Source: Lagopus muta (taxonomy: Eukaryota; Chordata; Aves; Galliformes; Phasianidae). Taken from it: DNA of 64,000 nucleotides. Of the stretch, positions 26,901 to 38,290 are shown piece after piece. The DNA lies in assembly GCF_023343835.1 (NCBI RefSeq), contig NC_064443.1, forward strand, positions 5,704,001 to 5,768,000, read 5' to 3'. Position numbers and translations under genes: made by a program. Under the pieces are notes generated by a model that was not told the DNA's origin, did not search any database, and saw only the letters and a list, made by a program, of their open reading frames with translations. Every line of letters starts with the position of its first letter. Position 1 is the first letter of the stretch.

Positions 26901-29900
26901 GGGGTTGGCAGTGGCCAAAGCACTGTGGTGGTGGTCTTGGGCAGGGAGCTGGCTCCTTCAGGTAGGGGCTGTGCCCCCACTGCGCGCTGCACCCTGGGGA
27001 AAGGGAGCCGTGGTCCTCAGCAGCCGGGCAAGTCCCTGTCCCAGGGACTGGTGTTTGGAAACGAGCTGCTTATCAGCCCCATCTGGGTGGAGGAGGCAGC
27101 CCTGTGTGCTCCGGCCATACCTGGGTCAGGCGGTCACACGGCTTTGAAATGCGAAGCAGCTTCCTTAGCATTGCAGGGGGTAAAACGTGAATTGACCATA
27201 TCATAGGCACATGGTACTTCCCTGCTCAGATTACACTACAAAATCTGGGCAGTTCCTAAGATAGAGCTGGAAAAGGGGATTTGGGAGTGTGAGCAGCACT
27301 TGGAGCAGAGCACAGCTGACATGGCTGGGAACAAAAGGTGATAGGAAAACTCTCTGCATCTACAGTGCTGCGCATCCACAGGTCAGCAGAAATTTTTCCT
27401 AACTGGATGTTTGTTGCAGATTTGTTGGGAGAAGCATGAGATAACTTTGTTTGAGTGCTGGCTTTGCTTTATGCCTTACGTTCTGCTAGTTGCAAAGATT
27501 GTGTCTGGCTGTTTACTCTCTGATTTCATACTTTGTTTTCCAGATTTACTTTCTGTCTGCTCATTAGACTCTAAAACTCTTGATTAATACCTTCGTTTAA
27601 CTGAGTTTAAAGACTTAAGTAGGTAGAGGCGGGTTTGCTTTGTTAGTTAAGGCTGCTAAAGCTGTGCCTACTCTGCTCAGGGACAAAGCTTTTCACAGTA
27701 CGTTTTTCTGCAAAATTCTCCTTAAACACCACATGTGTGTTAGTGCTATTAGTCACATCTTCACAGGCTTTTCTTGCCTCTCCTCAGAAGGGAGCTTCTT
27801 ACAAAAACAGTTATTTTTAATGTTGCTTCTGGCCTTTTGACTGTGAATTCAGAGAGCATTTTACCTCACATACTGAAGCGAAAGTTCGGTTTGTTTTTGT
27901 TAATGTAAGTCAAGAAATAGCAGTGATTCGGTGTGACAGGCTGAATGTGAGCCATATGAGCTGAGCTGCACAAGCATAAAGGATGATTGTGCTGCAAAAT
28001 ATCTCCAAGTAATTCAAATTTTTGACACACTTACCACTACTCAAGTTGCATTTCCCCCTTCCCACCACTTCTGCCCTTCCCCCGCCGTCAGGGATCTGAT
28101 GGGATAGAAATATATATGCATTGTCTCTGGAAATGGTGAGGCTTGGGTTAAAAGTGCTTTCTTTCTGTGAATTTGATTATAGCACAGTGAGAGCTTCACA
28201 AAGGGATGGCAATAATTCTATATGCTTACTTTACAGAGCCTTAACTAATGACTCTGCAGGCGAATAGCTCGAGCTGTAGCTGCTAACTTTTACCACTTAG
28301 AGTGTGTAAGGGTCACTGGTTGCTGCGTTTCGCTAACATGTTTTGAAACACACTGATAGATCGTAGCTTTGTGGTTTAAGAAGGGCAACTTGTGCCTTGA
28401 GCCGGGGGAGCAGAGCTGGCACTCAGCTCCTGGCGTGGGACGAGGGTTGCATGCTCAGGAGGATGCCGTGTCCCCAGGAACCCGCAGCACTGGGCAGCGT
28501 GCCACTGAGCCCCTCTTGGGCGGAGGACCTCGTAGGGCCATTTTTTTCCAATTAGGCACCATTGATTTCTTTTGTGTGTTTTATTTTCTTGGTTATCGAC
28601 TTGTATTTAATCTGTCATTTCTCTGTATGGATGGCAAAATGATGCATATTTGTAACAGGATTTTATGTCCAGCCCGTCTATTGATTAAAATTCTGCATCT
28701 CTTAGCATTTGGATGTAGATAGGAATAAGAAATAATGGTTTGTTTTTGAGTGGTGTTTCTTACAAATAAATGAAAAGATGTATGTATGTGTTTGTAAGTG
28801 TTTCATATTAGTGCAACACCTACAAAGTAAGACATATTTTACAAACTCTTAAACTCAAGGATTGAATTCTGTTCTCTTGGGGAGTTCATCTTGCACATGG
28901 AACAGACATATCCCAGGGTAAATGAGAACAGAATGTGGATTTTCAATGAAGTTGTTCTAACCCATTGGACCAGCACAAACCCCCTGGAGTCATTAGAAAG
29001 GACCCTGCTGACCCTGATGAAAATGGAGATAAAGTCAAGAATTAAGGTGGTCTAGGCTGTGACATGCTTTTGCTGCTTGATGTTGTGTGCAGTGTTTTTA
29101 AAGAACCAAACACAAAGCAATATATTGGACATTATTTTTAGGGCAAAATCCCAGATAAATAAATATCTGTCATCAGGTTCTAAATGATTCCTTGCTTCAC
29201 TTTAGCAATGAGCTATCCATTATATAGTCTTAATTTATGGAATGTTAAACAGTTTCTGGCATTTCTGTGCCCCTGCAGGAAGAACAGATGGTACACTGAA
29301 TGAGTTTTGCTATGGGATAAAATGTTTCAGGTCTTCAATGGATCGTATCCATCTGTAAGAAAGGAATAACATTTGTGTAAAATAAACAGGGTACCGTCAA
29401 ACATCTTGAAATTCTCTGATGAATGAAAAAAAGTGTGTGTAATCTAAAGTGGTAGTGTGCATTGGGAGGTAACATGGAGAACTACTGCTTAATGTTAGTT
29501 TAAAGGTGAACATTTTCTTCACTTAAATATCCCAACTGGGAAATCATATATATGAGGATCTGGAAGGCAGTGGTAAGAATGGAACATGGGCAATATATAC
29601 TGACAGTAGTCTCTTTATAAAAAGAACATTACACTTACAATCAAACAGATTAGCTGTGTCTTCTCATCTTGTCTCCATGCAATAAAGTTCTGTCTTATTT
29701 GATTTATAGAACTTTGGCTGTTCTCTGAGAATACTGTTGAAGTGATGGAAAAATGGAATCCTGACAGTCTTTATGGTATTGGTGTATAATGTAGCTATCC
29801 CAGTAGAACTGAGTAGAACATCTTGCACCTCCTGCAAAAGTGTGTCCTAAAGCCAAACACTGGAATGCTAACACTGCAAGAAGTTTCATTTGCTATTCTC

Positions 29901-30502
29901 CTAAGTGTCCAGAATCTCTTAGGGATGATGAACCTCCATCATTTTTTCAGAGCTTGAGTGCAATTCTACCAGCTAGCATTTGGGGGAATTATTCCTTTCT
30001 CCTCATTGGCCTACATACTTCTGCTGTTCGGGTTTGGTGAGAATTTCTCCTTCTAACAATTCTGTAAAATTTGGTCATATTCTTTGTAAAGTTTTCCTTT
30101 GCAGATTGAAAAATCAGGTGTTCTTCAGCCTTATCTACGTGAAAATAAGGGAATTAATCACCGAATGTCCCCATAAGGCACGTAAAGACAAGCTCGCATC
30201 TGGGGGGGGATCAGTACCATTCTAAAATGGATAGTCAGTGATATTAATTGCTCTCTGAAGTTCTGCTCATGTCTCTACAGACTAGAAGAAGCTTCATCAG
30301 TGACGTAACTTTTATAAAACTGAAGTTAAACTAAAGCATTGATCTGTAGAGGCTTTAGATTCATGGACCCATCTGGCTTTGTGCTTTTTGTACCTAAGAC
30401 GGTATCATCAACTTGTGTTTAAAAACAATTCTGCCAAAGTTGTAGCACTCTTACAACGATTGGCTATCAGATGAAAATCCTCCCTCTCCCAGCCTCCCCA
30501 GG

Positions 30503-30530
30503 CAGTCAGATGGTTGTGAACGTCTGACTG
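30503..30530. repeat. Inverted repeat, 8-bp perfect stem with 12-nt loop
   Basis: CAGTCAGA at 30503-30510 is followed after 12 nt by TCTGACTG at 30523-30530, a perfect 8-bp stem. It lies immediately upstream of a CpG cluster. There is no T-run, so it is not an RNA polymerase III terminator, and it is too short to be a microRNA precursor. Confidence 0.6.
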
Positions 30531-30540
30531 GGCTGCCAAA

Positions 30541-30655
30541 GCGTTTAAAATCGTTGTGGGGAGCGGCGGGGTCGTGCCGCAGGAAGGCTCTCTGCAGGTG
30601 CCGTTTCTGCCGGATGGCTGCACGTTACCGCAGGCTCAGAGCCGGCGTCCGTGGA
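30541..30655. promoter_or_regulatory. Small intronic CpG cluster, candidate regulatory element
   Basis: About a dozen CpGs in roughly 115 bp, in an otherwise CpG-poor intron, flanked on the right by an A/T microsatellite. It is too small for a standard CpG-island definition. It could be an unmethylated enhancer, an alternative first exon of FBLN2, or a young GC-rich insertion that has not yet lost its CpGs. The open frame across it on the + strand (30554-30745) encodes an Arg-rich peptide without recognisable similarity. Confidence 0.35.
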
Positions 30656-30743
30656 ACTCCAGCAGAGGAATTTGAGGGAAGGCTGGACAGCTGGAATACC
30701 TCTCCTCGCACTGTGAAGAATCCTAATCACTTGGGTTCACATT

Positions 30744-30765
30744 AAAAAAAATATATATATATTTT
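30744..30765. repeat. A/T microsatellite
   Basis: A run of A passes into five AT dinucleotides and then a T-run, forming a self-complementary A/T tract just after the CpG cluster. Confidence 0.85.
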
Positions 30766-31971
30766 TCCTTTTAACCAAGTGTCCTGTGATTTTGGGAGAC
30801 TTTATTTTGTCTTGTATGTACTAGCAACTTTTCTATCTTAATTCCTCTTGCCAGTCTTGTTCTGGCCTGTGCATAATGAGCATGGAGCAGGGATGTGGTT
30901 ATCTTCTCATTCTTCTTCCCCTCTGTTAATAGTTTCTTTCCCCGTACGTAAATCATATTAGAGTTGCAGGCTGTCTTCAGTTGGAAAATAAAATACTTTC
31001 CTCCCATCACAGGAGAAACACCGACCAAAGTACGCGTACGTATCTTAATGTACCAAGAACAAAAACAGCAACAAAAATGTTGTCAAAGGAAAAGAAGTAT
31101 TCCTGTTATTTAAATCATATGCACATCTACCAAGTAATATATGAAAAAAAATAATCAGTTTGCATTTTGTGTTAGTGAGAGTTAGCTGAACGCATGTGAT
31201 TTAATGCAAAAATAGAACTCTGAGCAGTGGATTGCTCTGGATTCTCTCTCCATCTTAGGAGGAATATCTGGGTGCTGTCTGACATGAAAATCAAATCAGC
31301 AGTGTTCTAATTTTCCAAAAACTCTATGCAAGAAGATGGGTATATGCTACTTCTTATTTTATGTGGAAGTATTTGACTTCCTTGCATAAATATTATAGTA
31401 AGTCCACTTGGTTCTTTCAGTGGTAAGACCTGTTTTCTTGTGGGTGGCTGTTGATGCCCAATCTCCTTGTTAAATATCTTTTAAAATATAGCATGTTCCT
31501 CACTGGAACAAAATCAGGCTTTGTGTTGTCAGCATTTCTGGATTGCTAAAATTTTTAGTTTTGAGTACCCTGTCTTTAGTTGCAAGTTATGATGGGCTTA
31601 CTTGTATTTTTTGATGATAAATATTCAGGTCTATGGGTAGCTTACTTGCACAGCAATCTATACTAACTTCCTGTGGTAATGGAAAATGTAATTCATAACT
31701 TACAAAGTAAACAACACTTGCTCTTCTAATATTGTTCTGGTCTGTAGGGTAAATAGTGTACAGAACCACAAATCACTGTGATCACAAGAACTAAATAGGT
31801 GCATCCAGGGGCACAAATTGACTAGAAGTGTTTAGATGAAGAACAAATTATCTGTGATGACTGAGTATGTCTGCATGAAATTCTGTACAGTCTGCTGAAA
31901 AAAGCACTGGTCTTCTCTCCAAGAAAGTATCCTCACATGTGAGGGGAGTACAATAAATATGTGTATTTATT

Positions 31972-31987
31972 TGTGTGTGTGTGTGTT
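31972..31987. repeat. (TG)n microsatellite
   Basis: About seven TG dinucleotides in a row, preceded by imperfect TG-rich sequence. A standard vertebrate dinucleotide repeat, likely polymorphic. Confidence 0.8.
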
Positions 31988-34899
31988 TGCATGTTGACAC
32001 CTTTCAGACTGAAATAATACTAGGTATTCTACTTACACGAGTTTCAAAGTACATTGCTTTTATTTTATGGCAGCCCCTGAAAAGCTTTAACTCTGTGTCA
32101 GGTTGGTTGTCAGTGAGTTTTAATGAGGCTATTTCATCTAGAACACCTCTAGATCTTAATCTTCAGTGAATGAGGCAGTATTACTGGCCTTGGTGCCTCC
32201 CAGAGGATTAGCATGGCTCAGGGCATTGCCCACCCAGGTCTCCTCTGGCAGGGTGCTGGTTCGCTGTGTCTGTAGGAAGTAGACATCTACTGGGCAACAT
32301 CCAGTTTGTTTCCCATCACTGTGTGCTGCAGAAGATACCATAAGAGGTCTCAAGCATTGTGTGTGAGTTGGGTGCCTGGGCCCCAAACCTGCTTGTCGTG
32401 TCACCTTGAGGATTTGTTGCCCTCTGAGAAGCAAAACTTCCCTCCCTCCTGCTCAGCCCATGTATCTGTGGTTTACTTTCCAAAACCAAGAATCATACAG
32501 CAGTCCTCAAGTTCTCTTACTCAACTCTTCAGTCTTAGAGGATCAGCAAAGAATAAACACAGGGTTGAAGATGGGTGATATTGTGAGAGTAACTTCTATT
32601 AGTTATGCATGGCTTTGTTGTTGTCTGAATGAGGGACTCCAAGATGACATAACAGAGTGGGCATCTTTTCACATCTTGATATCCAACAAAACAAATTAAT
32701 TTCATTATCTTCTATGGAAAGTTTGCACAGGAACGGTTTTGATGGATTGCATCTGTGGCTGCTGACTGATTAGCAGCATGATAGATGTAGGCTTCATTTG
32801 CAGGGATTTGCTTTCATTCATGAGGAAAAATTGAAGGTTTCTTTCAAGCACATTTTTTGCATTAAAACTTTGAAAAGTACTCAACAAATGGTAGACTTTG
32901 ATTTCCGTTTGCTTAATGCCTGTGGTAATTAACATTTCTGTGAGAACATTTTAACCAAATGTTCTAGTTTTTCCTACATTACAATGATTTTTTTTCTCTA
33001 GCAAAAGAATTTAATTGGTGTATATATAATAACTGATTTGGGATTTGTTTTGTCACCATATGATAGGAAACTGTTGCTGGAGGATTGATCATTGTTTCTT
33101 TCTCTGGACTTTATTAATTTTATGATAGGCAATGTGGCTCGTGGTACATGCATTCACTACAGATGTGCTCTGTCTGCAGTCCGTCGTCTCATATGTGGGT
33201 GGAGAGATGGTATGTTTGTGAGTGCTGAAATAAACCCCATTTATCTTTGTCATACCAAAGGATACGTGCAATGTGCTGTGTTGTGGAGCTTGTAGTTCAT
33301 CCTGGGCTCGCTCCTGGTAAGCCTTGGACACAGAAGTGATGGTGAGGGCAATTGTTTTTTCTCGTGTTGCTTATTCTCGTCCCTTCTCTGTTCTGAATAG
33401 AGTGCAGCAAACTCTCAGGATCAACGTCAGGAGCAGAACTAGCAAATCTGGGGTGATTCCAGCTGTAAGAATGTGCTCAGGGCTGTTCCAGGGTTGTGAA
33501 GACATGGGAAATGAAGAATTCTGGGAAAACTTACTGTAATCTCAATGACTCGAGACAAAGACATTTCCTTGAAATGTGAGGTGAAGAGGACAGCAGCCTT
33601 CAAGAGCAATGCCTCTAAAACCCGGCAAAGATCTCGAACTGTGTGCTTTCAATGAGTAAATTTGAGCTAGCTTTTCGTCCACTCCCTATCCTGGTTTTTC
33701 TCCCACAGCATTTATCCAGAGTAAGAGGGCAAATATTGCCCTCTCTGTATGGAACAAAGTCAGTGATGGCCTCCTGTGCTTTCCTTATGTGTTATTAATT
33801 TAAGAGCTGGAGCACAGGCAGAGCAGTGGGTGTGCAGAAGTTCACCTTGTGTCCTGTGAGGCTCAGCTAGGTGCGTGCTGCAGCTGGGAGAGCAGGAGTA
33901 TTTTCTCAGCTGTGGAGCTGAATGTAGCTAATGAAAGGAGTTGGTTTGTTGCTACAGTTGTTACTGAAAGCCTGTTTGCTCCCTTGAGGAACAGATTTGA
34001 ATCCCGTTGAGTCACAAAGGGAAAAGGTTTGATCCCAGGCCTTTCTGGGGGACTTCAGTACAATGTAAAAAATCATTGTGCATTTTGGAAGATGTCGTGC
34101 ATGGCCTTCTCCTAGGAAAATCCTGATTGCAGACAGCAACTGTGTGTGTTACGGACCAAAAGATGTACGTTGACAGAACTCTGTATAGAAGATGTGCAGA
34201 AACTGTGAACCCCAAATAGTAGGAGACTATGAAATGTTCACTCTACAGTCAGGGTTATTTTCAACTCAGCAGATAGGGTTTCACTATTAATCATGTCAAT
34301 GACAAGGCCAAGACACGTACTGAAAAATTACTTGCTACAAAATTATAGTATTAGTATTTTGTTTTGACATTCATTTGAAATTAATTTGCAGATGAAGTAA
34401 ACCCCTCTGTGTTACTCTGGAGAGCTTCAAACCAAATTCTTCAGTTCTGAAGTTAAAGTTCAGGCTGGTGAGAGGTCCTGCCTTACAGATAAAGTACGGA
34501 AAATAGTGTTGCCATTCCCTTCACTCTTCTCTCAATGAGAACAGTTGTTAATTATTTCCAAATTGGTACATGTGAAAAAACACTGCTGTTGGTTAAATAG
34601 TAGGTTTTCTTTTGACTAATTTATGTTTTAGGGTGGGGAAACATTTTGGCTGTTCCAGATAAAAGGTCTGTACTGAGTCTCACTGCAAAGGCTTGTGACG
34701 TTCAAAGTGCTGGCCGGGCTCCCACAGAGCAGAAGACTGGATTAAGGAAACAAACCCAAAGCTTGAATCCGTTCTTTAAAGAAAGTTCTAAGTATCATCA
34801 CATGCTACTGTTGGATACGGTGAAAGGGGATGGAGATGTGTGTGAAAACAAGGTATTCAGATTTTGCGTGTTACTGTCATTGAGACTGCAGCTGGGTTT

Positions 34900-35073
34900 T
34901 CCCAGGGCATGGAAAGGGCTGCCCAGGGAGGTGGTAGAGATGCCATCCCCACAGGTGTTTCAAAAATATGTAGATCTGGCACTGAGTGACATGGGCATGC
35001 TGGGGATGGGTTGGCCTTTGGACTCAATGATCTTGGTGGTCTTTTCCAGCCATATTATATCTATGATTCCTTA
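34900..35073 (+). mobile_element. CR1 LINE 3' end, truncated
   Basis: The + strand shows the CR1 3' region in order: GGCATGGAAAGGGCTGCCCA, GGGAGGTGGTAGAG, CCATCCCCACAGGTGTTTCA, then TGTAGATCTGGCACT, GGACTCAATGATCTTGGTGG, TCTTTTCCAGCC, and the terminal CTATGATTCC. This matches the usual CR1 tail in which the same phrases precede ATTCTATGATTC repeats. The 5' boundary is approximate. The open frame spanning it (34646-35074) is part chance sequence and part CR1 tail, not a gene. Confidence 0.85.
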
Positions 35074-38000
35074 GTAACAGTGAGCAGCAGCCCTGAAAAT
35101 GTATGAGTGCTGGGAAGCAGAGAGAAGAGGCAGAGGGCTAGATTAACCTGGAGAAAGTCAGGGAAGTGAAGAAGTGTATCTCATGACCTGAAAGGATTAT
35201 TTTTGAGGAGTCAGGTTATGAGACCAAACACAGGCACAAGATCTGCTTTGGTTACTTATGGCTTCCATCAGAATGTTCTCCATAATGGGGAGTACTGTGA
35301 AAACTAGGGACTTTTTCTCCTGACTGAAAACTGAAGTGTATCACTCGTTAGGCAAATGTTAAAAATTTCTTTCCTCCTTTCATCAAAGCAGCTACCAGTA
35401 GTTACAGTGCTAACCTGAGCCTGGAGCACTGAGGCAGTGCTGGTGATGCTCCAGTGGCAGAGCTGTGTCTCCATGTGTGGCTGCTCCTGGTGCTGGGGAA
35501 CCCAGGGACACACTCTGCCTGAGCGCTGCCAGAAGAGCTCTCCCTGTGCTAATTAGTTCATAACTTATGAGCTTTGACACGTTTTTGTTGGCTGCGCCTT
35601 GGGAAATGTTTTTGAATGGCTGTTGTTGGCTCTGCTTTAATCTGTTCCCAGATTTTTTTGGCTGCTGTGGAAATAGGTGGATTATTTAATTGTGTTCTGG
35701 AGGTTCATATACAGTCAGCTGAAACTTGGTGATGTTAAAGTAATAATTAAAAAAAAAAAGTATATTGATATTAAACACCTTTTCGCTAAAAGTAAATACT
35801 TAGGCTGCTGCATAGCTGCATGGCCCTGGTCTGGCTGCAAGTGCATGCTGATCCTGCTGTACACAGACATGGCATTTACATTGTCCTGAAGGAAACCAAA
35901 TCTTCACTGGACTGACAGAGACTCGATCTCTTGTGCTTTAGGAAGCCCTGCAGCCCCACAATGGGGAAATAGGTTTTAAAAAATGGTGGGTAGGGCTGGC
36001 TTAAGAGCCTGCATGTCTCTGCCTGTCTGCGCTGCTCCAGGACCCGTGATCCTCTCCTCCGTGTGGCGCAGGCTTTCTGCAGCCATAGCAGCACTCCACG
36101 TGTTTTGGCTGCTCCAGCCCCCCGTCCACACACAGCCCCTTTGCTGAGCAATCCATTGCCAGTGTGTCAGAGCTGGGACGAGGACCAGCTCCTCCACGTG
36201 TGCTGGGCGGGATGCTGTTGCCGTTCCCCTCCTTTCCCCCATGTGAGTCGTTTCTCTATCACTCCATGCAGCTGCCATCCTCCCACTGAGTCACTTTGGA
36301 TCTACTGCAGTGGTGACTCCCAATGACATAGAATTTTGCTGTTCAGTGAGCCAAATACCTGCCCTGTTGTTTTGGGCTGGGCTGGAGCAAGGGGGAGCAT
36401 TGAAGCGCTACACCCAAGACATGACTCTCCCTTCCACAGCTTTGTCCCGTCATTCACTTGGAACAAGGCTGCATTTAGTCTCCAGTTCTTCAAAAATGGA
36501 TTTGAAAGCTACACATTCTGGAGGAATATGTCCCAGAGCTGCCTGGTCACTATTCCTAACGCTTGGCTGCTTCAGCTGAAATACCTTGGGCGATACTTTT
36601 CCATTACTCTGGCGTGTTGGGTTCCTGTTTGGATTTGAGCACGGGCAGCGTCCTGGAGAGCATCAGGAGCATCTCTGCAGGGCGCCTGTGCTGGGCAGGG
36701 AGGTCTTGTCGGAACCGCTCTCAGGAATCCACGTGAGTTATGATTTTGTGCTTCTCACTCCTTGTTTGTCTCACACTTGAGTTCTCTGTTGAATTAAGTA
36801 ATGATCCTCTGGGCTCCCAAATGTCCATTTTTTTAAGCTTTTCCATGAAAAGAAGGTTTGCAGTAACTTATTTCTTATTGAAAATAAAGCTAAGGAAAAC
36901 CACCTGCAAAAGCTATGACTCTTGAAAACGGTCTGATTTTGCCAAGAACTGGAGCGTTGACAACTCTGAAGTGACTAAGTATCTTGTGCTTTACTTTCAA
37001 TAAGAAAAGGGCAGCTCCTTCAAATTGAATTTTCACTGGGGTTTATCGTACTTGTCTTTTCACCCAGCCCAGCTGCCCCAAATGAGGAGGTTGGCTCCAG
37101 CTCATCTCAGGTTTCATTAATTAGGCAGAAGGGAATGGCTCTGCACACTGTATGTTGCATAAGAGCAGTAAAGGAAATCTTTGCTTTTCATTCATCCATC
37201 TGGTGAATAGCACTGTAGTTACCTCTGCTAGCAAGATGGGCTGGGAGCAGCCAGCAGCAATCACTTCCAGTGCCTGGTGAGATCACAAGTTTCCGGATTG
37301 AAAGGGTGTGAAAGGAGGGTTTAATCCACGGGCTGGCACAGCCCAGCCAGGAGTTACTGGGCTTAGGGTTTTTCTGTTTCTCATACATGAAAAACCTCTC
37401 AAAAATTTCCATTTTTCTCCTGCATTTTAAAGGGATTGTTTTAAAATTGATACTTCCTTCCATTCCCTCCCTTCTTCCACTCGTAGTCTAAGCTATGACT
37501 GCAGCCATTTAAGAGCTGCTGGCAGCTGCAGCAGAGCAGCGAGGTCTGGCTGGGGAGAGGTGCTAAATACACAAGCAGAATGCCTTGTTGTGTGTACGAT
37601 ATGGGTGTGCATTTGTGCTTCAGCCTCTACTGTACCTACTGCAACGCTCTTACCAATGTGATAGGGAAGAGGTTCAGCATCAGAGAATGGGCCTGTGTTT
37701 GGTCATGGCTTTGTGCAACTTGAGCCAGATTGTACTGGGTTGCACCAGGAGGCCAGGAGAATCCTTGATAGCATTGCTGTCTTGATTTGTGCACAGGTGG
37801 TGAGTGCCACTACTGCATTCCCTTCTTGCTATCTAACCATATTAGTGTACGTGTGGACTTCCTTCTCTATATGCATGAGACCTGATTGTATAGATGAACA
37901 GACAAGCAGAGCATCTCACTCACAGCTCTTCCCTGCAGGGACTGTGCTCCCTGGCACAGCGCAGGACAAGTTGGGCAGTTGTCTGCCATTTTCTGCCTTC

Positions 38001-38277
38001 ATTTGGTTGCATCTGGCCCCACGTGCTGCTCCAAAGGAGAAAATGCATAGCAGAACATTACTGCTGGTTTTACTATTCCAGCAAAGAGCCATTTAGTGAG
38101 GGACATAGAGGTAGGATAGAGAGAAAAATAATTCTGCTTGTACTGTTTGTCATAGCTCTGACTGGCTAAATCACAGATGCTTCTTCAAAGCTGGACATCA
38201 GTGGGATCTCATGCAGGTGTTCTCTGCAGTGGGCTGAATTTATTCTGCTTATTGCTTTTTGTTTATAAACTTCTGTC

Positions 38278-38290
38278 TTTTTTTTTTTTT
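38278..38290. repeat. Poly(T) run
   Basis: Thirteen T followed by CCCC, within intron 1. It resembles a polypyrimidine tract, but no AG-bounded exon of recognisable content follows. Confidence 0.8.

Noticed and set aside
34646..35074. 142-codon open frame on the + strand in intron 1
   Set aside because: Its second half is the non-coding CR1 3' tail and its first half has no similarity that I recognise.
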